Shown one piece after another: positions 11,477-22,639 of a stretch of DNA of 64,000 nucleotides; the first letter of the stretch is position 1, and the number at the start of each line of letters is the position of its first letter. The notes beneath the pieces are model-generated. The model saw only the letters and a list, made by a program, of their open reading frames with translations, was not told the DNA's origin and did not search any database. The stretch lies in the NCBI GenBank assembly GCA_963995525.1, contig OZ023213.1, forward strand, positions 39,220,489 through 39,284,488, in the 5' to 3' direction. The DNA is from Escarpia spicata (Eukaryota; Annelida; Polychaeta; Sabellida; Siboglinidae). The position numbers and the translations under genes were made by a program.

Positions 11477-13154
11477 GTCACGAATTTTGACGTAGGTGGT
11501 CGGTGAGAATCGTCGACTGTTGTTATGACCGAGTACATGGCGTAGAAAGCCATGTGTAGGATTTGGCGTTGCTGACGTTGTTCTTGGCTGAGGCGTTCAA
11601 CTGGCCGATGCAGGAATCATCGGTGATGTTGCCAACTGGCGTTGTTTCGAAGATGGGTAGGTCGATGCACCTTGTACGGGAGAATTTGCGCTTGATAAAC
11701 TTCTGTTCGTGAGGCAATTTAGCATCTTATGATGGTAACCACCACAATCGCTGCAATGCCTCGGCTTCGTGCATTCGGTGGTTTTGTGTCTACAGAAGCA
11801 GCTGGAGCAGCGTCCAGCTGTCTTGAAGATGTCACGGCGCTGCCAAGGTAGTTGCTCTCGAAACACCGGACAATCAATGAACCTGTGATGTACTCCCCAT
11901 CCCAGAGTACATGGATCGGAATATCATGTTGGTGGACGTCCTCTGATGTGCTCCCGTTGTAGAAGACCTTGCACCAGTGAAATGATTTACCGAAGGCTTC
12001 CACTTTGCATCAAGGCTGGTAATCTTTGTTGGTGATATCTGCTCGCGTGCTTCTGTCTCTGCTCGAAGGAACTCCACGATCCTGTTGACAGAAAATTCCT
12101 CGGCTGGATAGTTATGTCTCATCCATCGTTTAAGCTCATAGTAAAGCTCCGGCTCTAGCTTACTGCTGACGATATGAAGGACAGTCGGCGATTGAAGTTC
12201 AGACTGCTTTCCAACTTCTGTCATACGGCGGGCGAAGTCGGTTAGCCGGTCTAATACTGCCCTCATCTCCGTGGCAATCTTTTGACGGATGGGACGAATC
12301 GCTTCCATTTCTGAAATGATTTCTTTGATTACAGCCGCTTGTGGGATTTTTTCCTCCAGTCTGTCCCACACGCCGTTCGGGCCGCTCATAGTAGTACAGC
12401 TTTCGACTGAAGCCGACACTCGAGGGGGTAGTACTGAAGCGTGTAACACAAACATCAACTTGTCTTCGTCTTTGTAGGTGGCTGCAGACCTTAAGTATTA
12501 TTCGAATTGGAGGCGCCATGAATAAAAGTTCTTAAAGTGGCCATCCCATTTGGGGGGGGGGGGGGCTCATGCCGGTTGTGCGAATTGATGGGTTCGTCTT
12601 TTGGCTCGTTAACTTGTCCGTGATCATCTCAAGTGCTTCCAGTGGCTTCGCGAAGACATCGGTGTTGGCGGCTGTAGTTTCGGTGACATGATTCTCGAGC
12701 CATTCACTTTGCAATTGATCAATTTCAGCTTCTTTGATGGAGATTTCTTCGATGTTCTTCTCCTTATCCATCATCCGTGCGATCGGGCTGGTGTCGTCAT
12801 GTTCTTTGAATTCGAAGGCGATGTCCCACTGTAATAGTGTGGTTTCCATTTGAACGTTGATATTTTCAAGTTCTTCAATGCAATCTCGTGCACGGCGTCT
12901 AGCAGAATTGACAGTGTCAGCCTGGGCATATTTTCTTCGACTGACTACAGTTCTCAATTTGTTGATACTTCTTGTTAGAAGGCTATTCTCCGGTCCTTCT
13001 TCAACTCGTCGTAGGCGTGGAGAGATTCTTCCATGGCGTAATTTAATCTCAGTAAATTTCGACTAAACTGGCCGCATAACGTTTGGCCTGTTTATCACTG
13101 TTTTCTTTATTTCATACACATGGTTGCATACAGTAGCAGTGTGTGCAACTATAT

Positions 13155-13210
13155 ATATTTACTGCTTTTTTCCTTTGCAGTCGAACTGCAAAGGAAAAAA
13201 CAGTAAATAT
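13155..13210. repeat. Near-perfect inverted repeat (hairpin)
   Basis: Left arm 13155-13181 and right arm 13185-13210 are complementary over 26 bases with a single one-base bulge in the purine/pyrimidine run. The loop is only CGA. Each arm contains TTTACTG and CCTTTGCAGT. It could be a relic of two head-to-head transposon ends or an extruding hairpin. Confidence 0.85.
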
Positions 13211-15050
13211 TAGTGACGCCGTCTGGCGACTAAACTAAAACTAAACATTATTCGGCGATTTGCAAATAACTAGGGAAAATAGAAACATATGGAGAAATAA
13301 TAGGTCTAAATACATTAATTTAAACAAGTTAATCGGTATACGCCATAATAGACGCATATTATATATATAAACGTACATTTAGTGAGGCGAAAACAGTGAT
13401 ACTTAATTTTAAGCAAGACAGTATTTGGCGAATATCAATCGAAACGGCGAATAGAAAAAGGCGTGGTGTCGAAGTACAGTTAATCTGTAAACGTCCGTAA
13501 CAGACAATCTGTTAGCGTCACTAGCCAGAATGTCCTGGCTCAGCTTCAGCAAAAACAGTATTTATCCAAATGTAAATTAACATAGGAAAACTGCCGATTT
13601 AGTCACTATGTATATTGTGGTTTATGCAAGGGAAGTATACAAACGAACTCAGCATATAAAGAACCAGACGCAGAGCTACCTAGTCTCACGCATTTGACGT
13701 GAGTCTCACGCATTTAGCGTCGATCTCAACCTTTGAACAAATATTAATACAAACAGGGTAATTGTCATGCACGGGTTGATATATTTATTCACATACACAT
13801 GCGGATAGCGTAAAGCTTCCCTAGAACACGCCGCTAGGCTATTCTTGTCAACACCAGTGACGTGTATAAAATGTTGTTTTTCGTTTGTTTATAAGTAATA
13901 GCTTGGTCACCTAGTGTCTTGTTGCGAAATGTCAGTGCTGCCACCTTATGTTCATTCGGGGAACTGAACCTCACGCATACATCCCAACTCAACTTGGCAT
14001 CTCTGCAGACGGAAATCCTTTGCATTATCTTTTGGGGTTTGCTTATCCATTTCCGAACGTTGCAGCCTTGATGGATTGTCTATAGACAGCCCTTGCATTA
14101 TTTACCCTCGTTTATTGTTTGTCTGCGTCACTATTTCGTGTGCTACTTCCGCTCGGTACATCCTCACCCCCAGTGTATGTGTGATTACATGTGTTACATA
14201 ATTGTTCATGCAGCCCTTTGTCTGTTTGTATAGAGTTACACCAACTATTGCGTAAGTTGGTAATGGGCAATCCAAATGTATTAATTCAGAGGGATTGCCA
14301 CTGTGCACATACAATCTATACAATGCATTTCACATCCTGTGCACAGACGGGTACATAAAGATTACCGATCTACGTAACGCATATGCTATGTACTACAATT
14401 TGTACATATATATAATTTTCCATTCTAGCTAGTTATTGACTAAAAAAAACTTTGAATGCTGTTGGACATATTTACAGCATAGGAACTGTCACTTATTTAC
14501 AATATATAAATTTAAAGTAAAAAGATACATGTGTGCAGACAACACACCTTCTGTAGTACTAGCTAGAGTATTTACCACAATTTGCTATATACAAAAGTGG
14601 GGGGGGGGGCTAGAACCCCCTTGACAGCATTCATGGAACATGTATGTCTAGTGATCTGATACTGAACATGCTAAATTGCAGATATTATATGAAAAGCAAT
14701 ACGTGTACACCAGAGACACACTGGGAGGGTGGGAGGGAATCGACATTTTGCTGATAAGTGATGGCGGAGTGTTCCGGACAGCAATGCGAATCGAACTGAA
14801 CGAGATCAACGATTCTCTGCTCCTACTACCAAAAATTAACCGCACACGCGCTGCTAGCCAATCGCATGCCGGTCATGTAACGCGGTTGAATTAACATTCT
14901 GTGCCAGCTTAATTAAGCGCTGGGACGATTTAAAGGGGTGTGCAGCATTAGGGGGGAACATGTTGTTTTTACCACCTAGCTATGTTGCTACACAAAAAAG
15001 CCTTTCATCTTAAAGGCCAAACATTCATTAACGAATTTCGCCTTTTGTTA
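13211..15050. other. Spacer, nothing recognised
   Basis: AT-rich DNA with a G run near 14599. Short open frames (13834-14025, 14102-14323, 14676-14894) show no motifs. A pair of GTCTCACGCATTT repeats lies near 13683-13720. Confidence 0.5.
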
Positions 15051-15442
15051 AAGCTCACTTATAGTTGTGACGGGGCATGGCATGGTGACGACTTGAAGTA
15101 AACGTTTGCATTCGGAATCACAAGAGAGCAAGAAGGTATGTCATTTAACAAACTAGCTAGGTCTTACACATAGATCTATTTTTTTTATTTAGTTTTTCTT
15201 AGATTTGCCGTTACATTCAAAAATCGAGACAAGTCAGTCGGTGGAATGTTACACATAATACACATGCTTCTGGTTAGTTAATTTTATCCAATTGAATTAT
15301 CGTCAAGAACCCTAGATGGCATGTGGAGCTGTTGTCTGCCTGACTGTTAAAACACATTCTATTATACGTTTCTCGTAGCTAATGTCTTTCAATTCTCGAG
15401 TCAACCATTCTGTTTTGTATGGTATATGTGTCCCTCTCATAG

Positions 15443-15650
15443 CATTTACCCTTAACCCACTGACGACTGGAATGAAGACGGTCGTGCTCGTTTGTCTGCT
15501 CGATCTGTTGGCGGCGTCACTCGCCGAGGTCCCGGCGCAGACGGAGCAAGTCGACGACGAAGCCGGACCAGAGCGCAAGGTGAGGGGGGGGGGAGAAGAC
15601 GTCGACACTGACGAGCTATGAGGACGTGATGAATCGACAGAAGAGACACT
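15443..15650 (+). CDS. First coding exon of a secreted peptide precursor (unrecognised)
   Basis: ATG at 15472 opens MKTVVLVCLLDLLAASLAEV, a classic signal peptide with likely cleavage after A-S-L-A. An acidic stretch QTEQVDDEAGPERK follows. The exon start is set by acceptor tgtccctctcatag (ending 15442). A candidate 5' UTR exon with donor gaag|gtatgt ends at 15135. A donor GTGAGG follows codon 36 (15579). If that donor is not used, a run of ten G shifts the frame; in another frame the text continues SYEDVMNRQKRHC to a better donor GTGAGT at 15651. The second reading adds a K-R processing site, as in neuropeptide or antimicrobial precursors. G-run length error, slippage or mutation could explain the frame change. 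Later exons were not found before the repeats begin. Confidence 0.5.
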
Positions 15651-15894
15651 GTGAGTAATGCTGTCTTTGAATTTGCACACATTCAGTGAGCTTAGGTTAG
15701 AATATTGTGTGACGAAACAATTTTTGTGTTTTTTGTTTTTGATAATATGATACTATGGTATATTCTAAATAGTCTGACTTACGTTAATGTGTTGATGATA
15801 TTCTCATTGAACTGTGTGTTCATGTCTATCACGATAACCTGGCACCGGGATATGGAAGAAACAACAATTACATTTTTAGGTATCATTTTCTACA

Positions 15895-16309
15895 CACATA
15901 CAACAAACAAATGGTAGCAGTTACCACAATTACAGAGTTTTGATCTTTTAACAAACAAATGGTAGCAGTTACCACTATCACAGTATTTTCATCTTTTAAT
16001 AAACAAATGGGAGCAGTTACCCCCACTACAACATTTTGATCTTTTAACAAACAAATGGTAGCAGTTACCACCATCACATTATTTTTATCTTGTAACAAAC
16101 AAATTGTGGCAGTTATCACCACTACAATATGTTGATCTTTTACCAAACAAACAGGAGCAGTCACCACCATTACAGTGTTTTGATCATTTAACAAACAAAT
16201 GGGGGCACGAAAGTATTTTGTTATTTTAATAATCAAACGGGAGCAGTCACCACCATCACAATATTTTGATATTTTAATAATCAAACGGAAGCAGTCACCA
16301 CCATTACAG
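15895..16309. repeat. 48-bp minisatellite array (copy 2, left half)
   Basis: About 8.5 units of the same 48-bp repeat seen at 9558, in opposite orientation, with landmarks AACAAACAAATGGTAGCAGT and ACCACCATTACAGTATTTTG. It stops abruptly in the middle of a unit at TACAG (16305-16309), where the 5.4-kb inserted element begins. The array resumes at 21704. Confidence 0.9.
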
Positions 16310-16494
16310 AGCCAATGTCCCAAAAAGTGTACAATTAGGTTTCAGCAGGTCCAAAAATAAATGTTTGATTCTGAACCATTAGGTTATATTTTCTCATTGT
16401 ACATACAGCTGTATATTGAGGCATATTTTCCATAAATGGTTCAATGTAATATGGATTACTTTTGTTATGACAGTCTCTTGAAGTCAAACGTCTA

Positions 16495-17972
16495 AACAAG
16501 ACCTAAACAGTTATAGACCTATTTCTAATCTCCGCTTCATTTCCAAAATACTAGAAAAGATTGTAGCAAGTCGTCTAAGGTCTCACATTAGCACAAATGT
16601 CTTAACTAATGTGTCACAATCAGCATATAGGAAGTTTCATTCAACAGAGACTGCTCTCTTAAAGGTTCATAATGACATTTACTTGAACATTAATAATGGT
16701 AACGTGACTGCACTTACCTTACTAGATCTCTCTGCCGCGTTTGACACGATTGATCACAGCATTCTCATTGAACGCCTATTAAAGTGGTGCGGCATATCTG
16801 GCACAGCTCTAAGCTGGTTTTCTTCGTATCTAACTGATAGATACCAAACTATAAAGATTGGGAACTGCTTTAGCTGCACTGCCGGCTTTATTTGGTGTTC
16901 CCAGGGTTCTGTTCTTGGGCCTTTGCTTTTTACTCTTTACACCACGCCACTAAGCTCTGTTATACAAAGACATAAATTAGATCATCATCTTTATGCTGAT
17001 GATACTCAGATCTACATTTCGTTGGCTACCCCGGATATAAATCGCTCCCTTAACCAACTTAGTGATTGCCTTCAAGATATCTTCCACTGGATGACTGACA
17101 GCAAGTTGAAATTAAATGCAAATAAAACTGATCATTATTGGTACTCCAATGCAGCGTTGTAAACTGGATGGTTTTTTCCCTATGCGTATTTTGAATCAGT
17201 ATATCACACCAGCAACCTCGGTGCGGAATCTAAGAGTGATCTTTGATAGTAACTTCAATTTCCGACAACAAATATCTCAAACATGTCACTGCTGTTTTTA
17301 TCATATTCGTGATCGTCGCCGTATTCGCCGGTATATGTCATTTTCTCTTGCTAAGACTATTGCAACAGCGCTTGTTAGCAGCAGACTTGACTATTGCAAT
17401 TCCTTTATAATATCGCTAGCAAGGATATCACAAAACTTCAGCGTGTCCAAAATTGTCTAGCAAGAGTAGTTACAAGATCTCCTCGTTTTTCTCGCTCTGT
17501 ACCACTTTTGAAGTCTTTGCATTGGCTTCCTGTACAATATCGTATAATATTTAAGATCTGTACCATTACATACTGTCCAATAAGCAACCATCTTATTTGC
17601 ATTCATTGCTTACTCCTGTAAGAAACCCTATCCAGCTTCGATCATCTAGTTCTGACCTACTTTTTGTTCCTAGAGTCAACACTAACATTGGAACTAGAGC
17701 TTTTTCTGTTGCTGCACCAACTCTTTGGAATATGCTTCCTTTTAGTGTGAGATCAGTTGAAAATATTACAAAATTCCGTCGTCATTTAAAACGTATCTTT
17801 ACAACGTTGCTTATCCACCGTAGCTCCCTAGCGCCTTGACCCATCTGTGGACAACTGGAAAACTACTTATGGAGTTTTAGATTGACCAATCCTTTTGTTT
17901 TGATGCGCCTCTGAGCTTGGCTTCCAAGGATTTAGGCGCAATAGAAATTATCTTATTATTATTATTATTACA
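16495..17972 (+). mobile_element. CR1/L2-like non-LTR retrotransposon, 5' truncated (family A, copy 1)
   Basis: Begins inside the RT with KQDLNSYRPISNLRFISKIL. It continues SAYRKFHSTETALLKVHND, LLDLSAAFDTIDHSI (motif A) and GSVLGPLLFTLYTTPL (motif B), then an intact catalytic HHLYADDTQIY. A small deletion shifts the frame near 17130; the thumb and tail (LQRVQNCLARVV, LHWLPVQYRIIFKI) follow in other frames. The 3' end is an (ATT)n tail at 17952-17972, usual for this group. 5' truncation is normal for target-primed insertion. The endonuclease is absent. Family A copies also lie at 24816-27960, 45826-46046 and 58619-59923. Confidence 0.85.
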
Positions 17973-18313
17973 ATACTGCGTACAATTAGAGCATTTTAAA
18001 TTACATGTAAACGGGAAAATGTTTTTGAATCATCTAGTGTACATGCCATTTAATAAGAATAAAGAATTATACGATTAAATTTGACTTGGAAACATTCTTT
18101 TTCCTCGTTGTTACTTTGGTGATAGTTTTTGCACTCTGTTGTTTCTTGGAATGGCCTATTTTCAATTAATGCAGCTCTCTCAGAAAAGTGTTTGGAATTT
18201 TAACTGATACATAATCAGTAACCCCGATCAGTTATCTTTGTGTGTACTAACTGTCATATGCGTCCGGGGATCGAGACTAGGCAAACTGTGAGCTAAGAAA
18301 TGGGTATATACTG

Positions 18314-21300
18314 ATGACGCTGGACACGCAATGTAGCTTTAATTGAAGACATTATCCTTCGTCACAAATTACAAAAAAACAACAACTGCGAACACCATTT
18401 TAAACATGCAGGGGCATGGACAATAATGTCTACATTGAATCCTTATTGTTCCTTATAGTCAGTCAAAGTATATTTCTGCACCTTCTTCGTACCATCTTTC
18501 ACGGCATCCTTCTTGCCTGGCAGAAGGGTAAATTTATCCGGTCTCTTCATGAACTCCTTTACGTGTAACGGCATACGTCTGGCCTTCAAGTGTTGTGCTG
18601 TATTTTGTCCTGCGAAGCCATTCTTGCGGAGAACGTATCGTCGGTCTAGGTGCAACTTCTTCGCGACCATGCTTCCTGCCCGACTTCTCTTCAGGTGACG
18701 TCCTGTGAAGAGTGACTGCCTTTTCTTGACTGGAATGTCTTTCGATCACAAGTGATTCATGGGCAGCGAGAACCTTTCTCACTTCTTTGTTTCGCAAAGG
18801 GTTCAATCCGTCCTTCCTTATTAGTATGTCAGCACGGCGTATCGGCGTTGGCAAAACCGTGTTTATGGGAGTCGTATCAGTTCTTGCTTGCCTTGATCCT
18901 TCGTTTTGATTATGAGTAGAGCGCTTTAAATGCTTCTCCAAAACCCATACACGTCTTTTATGCCTCGTCGTCTTCACCTTCAAGGCGTCTAGCTTCTTTT
19001 GGACAGCTACTTTTCCTGGGTAGGTTTCCAGCAGTCGGTATTTCAGCTGTCACGTCAGCTCCTAATTCTTGTGCTATTGATGAATGTAGTTGGGGAAAAT
19101 TCATCTTCACGATCAGGGTTTCTCTGAAGGAAACAAACAAAGACACATTTTGTACTTAAGTTAAGAAGACAGCAAATTCCAATGTTCTTATAACATAAAC
19201 TATGAATGTTAAACTTGTATGGTTATGGAAATTACGGTTTACAAATATGTTTTAGTGTTATAATGTAATAGAAATAAGTATATATCACCATGCGGGCGGT
19301 AGTCTGTGAGACCACTGAAAAGTTGTGTCCATAACAAGAACATCGGTTGTCATAATCATAGCCCATGCACATGGTTTGTAAACGATAGCAATCCTCCCCT
19401 GTGACCTCTATACTACAGGGAAGAAACCTGCCTTATTTAGCATGCACAACATAAAGCAACACATGCAGCCAAATATAAATTATGCTCTTATGCGAATATT
19501 TGCTTAGTTGTACATTATCTTGTTACATATTTCTGAAAGGAATATAATATGTCTTGCAGAGTTAGTATCATAAATCGTATGGTGTAATGGTTTACAAGTT
19601 TATAACACAACACACAATGCCTGATAATGGTACGTACTCTGAGTCAGCCAAACTCTGGAAAGACGTAGGCACCTCACTTGTAGTAGGTGGAAGGGATGAG
19701 TCGAGTCTCTTCGACCTCCTAACTTCCACTGTAGGAGTTGCCGCTGCAGATGTCTTGCTCTATATGCAAACATTTATATTTTTCACGTTAATAATAAATC
19801 ACTTCTACATTAAATATTGATATGTAACAGAAAGCTTACATGTAATGTTAAAATAAATATAGGCAATTCCTTGAAGGTAACTCAAACTCAAGACAAATAT
19901 GCTATCGTACGCAACTTACATGTATAACTTTGCGCACTCGCTGAGGTCTGGGAGGTTTCTTGCGCAGACATAATTTGTCCGGTTCTGAGTGGAACGACGG
20001 GCCAAAAAGTGGGGGTCTTGTGCTATCTTTCTTTCACGGTAACGGTGCGAGATGTTAGCCCAATACATTTGCGTGTCATGGCTTGCCATGATAATGTCTC
20101 TTTGGTTGACAGGGTATTCAAAAAATTTTGAACGCAGTGTTAATTATCCTCTATTTTGCTTTTGTGAAACGCTTAAATGCTTTTCAAAATAATTCCATGA
20201 GATGAGCAGATCACGTGAGATAACGAATACAGTAGTATATGAGCGATATGCTTTGCAGGATCACACCCGTGAGTGAGAATACCCATTGGCCATAATTCTT
20301 CAAATTACCTTTTAATATCTCCCAAATGCATTATATTGTTTTGCTACCTGTCTTGTTCTTCAAACGTATATTAATAGCTATTATTTCAACGGAAATTATT
20401 CTTAGATATGTTGATTTTTTTTCATTAATCAGCAGGTGTCCAGCGTCAGTATGTTTTGTTTGTAATAATGTATACTTCTAAATTGTATGTGAAATGTTTT
20501 CTTTTATATGAAGAGCAACATGTACTTGACACATCTACACTAAAAGTTAGGATGTCAGTGTCAACTACAGCCGGTAAATATACATTTGGTTAAATTGGCG
20601 TGTCCAGCGTCATCAAGTTGCCTAGACATCAGGATTGTCATATATTAACTTTCCTGTAGATCAACATATCAAATTATCATTCATTGGTTTGTTAGAACAC
20701 AGCTGTTAAGTGTACTAACGCTATAAGTGGTGTTATCTTTATTAATTTACCATATTAGCCTTATTTTATTTCACCATTTCATATGAAAAAACGTACGTAT
20801 AGACCACAACTCATCAAATATTTATTGTAGGAAACGAAAAAGTGCCCACCAGCATAGCGACGACCGCCACAGATCACTGTAGTTCCTACATATCAAAGCA
20901 CAGTGCGCTCTCAGCAGTCTTTTTCTGTAATCTCATAAATGACGATGGACACGCAGTGACGCTGGACACGCTCCAATATCGGTTTTTCCTCATTTGACCA
21001 AGAAATATTGTGAATATTGCTATTGCCATTGATGGAGTTATAGCATGGTGGTTGCTGGTAAGTACGAAAACATAAAAAACGGCGTAGGTTTCCTACTGTT
21101 TTGAAGATAGCCTATCTATGACGCTGGACACGCAGCTAAAACGCCACTCCATATTTTTTTTACTTTAACGAGTTATATTTTCGTCGAATTTAGGTTTAGA
21201 CCCATACTTTTTTTGTTTATCATTTACTTTACATGTGGGGAAAGAATAGATGTATAGGTATCCTACAACAACAATAATACATTAATGTAATTGCCCCGTG

Positions 21301-21324
21301 TAAACCGATGTCGCTGGACACGCA
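18314..21324. repeat. Seven dispersed copies of an ATGACGCTGGACACGCA motif
   Basis: Plus-strand copies: 18314-18330, 20939-20955 (one change), 20956-20971, 21118-21134, 21308-21324 (one change). Minus-strand copies: 20435-20450 and 20598-20613. The core GCTGGACAC is invariant except for one GATGGACAC. Six of the seven lie within 900 bases at the right side of the 5.4-kb element, 350-1270 bases from its terminus. I found none elsewhere in the window by eye. They resemble subterminal transposase-binding repeats. Confidence 0.75.
18443..19146 (-). pseudogene. Unclassified basic protein relic inside the 5.4-kb element
   Basis: Three overlapping frames seem to be pieces of one protein. Upstream is EMNFPQL-like text after an acceptor tttccttcag near 19122. 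The middle (18983-18534) has KKLDALKVKTTRHKRRVWVL and LRNKEVRKVLAAHES. The end (18670-18443) has RRYVLRKNGFAGQN, FMKRPDKFTLLPGKKDAVKD and VQKYTLTDY. The last block resembles, from memory, P-G-K-(K/R)-D/E regions of uncharacterised transposon-encoded proteins in invertebrates. I could not assign a family. Its place inside an inverted-repeat element suggests it is the element's own gene, now frameshifted. Confidence 0.4.
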
Positions 21325-21703
21325 AAAATTTGTCATTATTGAAAACGCAGTGTACATTTTTTAGTTTTCATTTTTTAAACATGATTGTTTTACTGTACAT
21401 CCCTAATACATACTCCATTTTCCCAGTGAACTTATACAAAATAAGTACAGCACTGTTGTTGTATGGCGCTACTTCAAACTTTGGAAACTTCAATTGGACA
21501 TGCCAGTTTAGCCGTTTTTGGCACCTTACGGCCAATTTCTGCCATTTTAAAAATTAACAAGGCTGTCAAACCTTATGTGCCCTGAAAGAACTTAGTGACA
21601 TCAATATATGGTGAACATTTTGTTAGACTGACTTTATAATTGACGATGTGAGAGACAAAAGATACGATTTTTGTCAATTGTACACTTTTTTAGACATTGG
21701 CCC

Positions 21704-22418
21704 TACAGTATTTTGACCTTTCAAAAAACAAAGGGTAGAAGTCACCACAACTACAGTATTTTGACCTTTCAACAAACATATAAACGGCAGCAGTTACCAC
21801 CGTTACGGTATTTTGATCTTTTAGCAAACAAATGGTAGCAGTTACCACCATTCCAGTATTTTTTTTTTAAAGAAACAAATGGTAGCAGTTACCACCATTA
21901 CAGTATTTTGATATTTTAACAAACAAATTGTTGCAGTTACAGCCACTAAAATATTTTGATCTTTTAACAAACAAACGGGATCAGTTACCACCATTACAGT
22001 GTTTTGATCCTTTAAAAAAAACGGGAGCAATCACTACCATTACAGTATTTTTTTATATTTTAACAATCAAACGCGAGCAGGCACCAACATGACAGTATTT
22101 TGATGTATTAACAAACAAACGGACTCAGTCACCACATTTACATAATTTTTTCTTTCAACAAATGGTAGCAGTCACCACCATAACAGTATTTCGACCTTCA
22201 ACAAACAAACGGGAGCAGTCACCACCATTACAGTATTTTGTTCTTTTAACAAACAGCAGTTATTACCATTTCAGTATTTTGATCTTTTAATAAACAAATG
22301 GTAGCAGTCACCACCATCACAGTATTTTGATCTCTCATCAAGCAAACAGTAGCAGTCACCACCATTACGTACAGACGGGAGCAGTCATCACCGTTACAGT
22401 ATTTTTTGATATTTTAAA
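21704..22418. repeat. 48-bp minisatellite array (copy 2, right half)
   Basis: About 15 imperfect units in the same orientation and phase as 15895-16309, beginning mid-unit at TACAG after the inserted element. Several units have lost or gained a few bases (for example near 21858 and 22150). The array ends near 22418 in ordinary sequence. Confidence 0.9.
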
Positions 22419-22639
22419 CCCATTCCCTCTGGCGGCAAGTATTTCACCACTCAATTGTCGCAGGTAGGAGAAAGGTTCTCTAGAAAAGCTGAGCAGATAA
22501 ATTATAATAAAATAACTAAAAATAACACTGGTTGAGTTTTCAGAAATACTTCATTAGGTAGATCAGGTGCCAATGGTCAACGGAAGTGAACGACCGTAGA
22601 AAGAGGTGATAACGTACAGCAGACCCACCTGTCCTGACT

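Larger units (their letters stand above)
10154..12957 (-). mobile_element. BEL/Pao LTR retrotransposon fragment (gag, protease, RT start)
   Basis: On the minus strand the order is Gag-like coiled region (12957-12532, start MRTVVSRRKYAQAD, rich in E/Q/K helices), a Gag part with LEPELYYELKRWM and SVNRIVEFLRAETEAREQ (DUF1759-like, 12458-12000), a zinc-knuckle segment with CSSCFCRHKTTEC and CSDCGGYHH (11866-11700), the protease (11476-10757) and the start of RT (10760-10154). Frames change between blocks. The RT breaks off just after its YMDD motif where the minisatellite begins. RNase H, integrase and both LTRs are missing. A G tract of about 14 bases (12552-12565) interrupts the Gag region. 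Confidence 0.8.
16310..21703. mobile_element. Candidate 5.4-kb DNA transposon with terminal inverted repeats and TACAG target duplication
   Basis: The left end (16311 onward: GCCAATGTC, then a C/A run, then GTGTACAATT) recurs inverted at the right end (21675-21702) with only a few mismatches over about 26 bases. Outside both ends lies the same 48-bp minisatellite. TACAG is present at 16305-16309 and again at 21704-21708; removing the insert and one TACAG restores a continuous unit, CATTACAG then TATTTTGA. A five-base target duplication with these termini does not point me to a known superfamily. Inside are a later CR1-like insertion (16495-17972), a basic protein relic (18443-19146) and seven copies of a 14-16-base motif (18314-21324). 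Remaining sequence is AT-rich and unassigned. Confidence 0.6.

Noticed and set aside
15895..22418. Regular repeats as a CRISPR array
   Set aside because: Contiguous 48-bp tandem units without unique spacers, in an animal genome.
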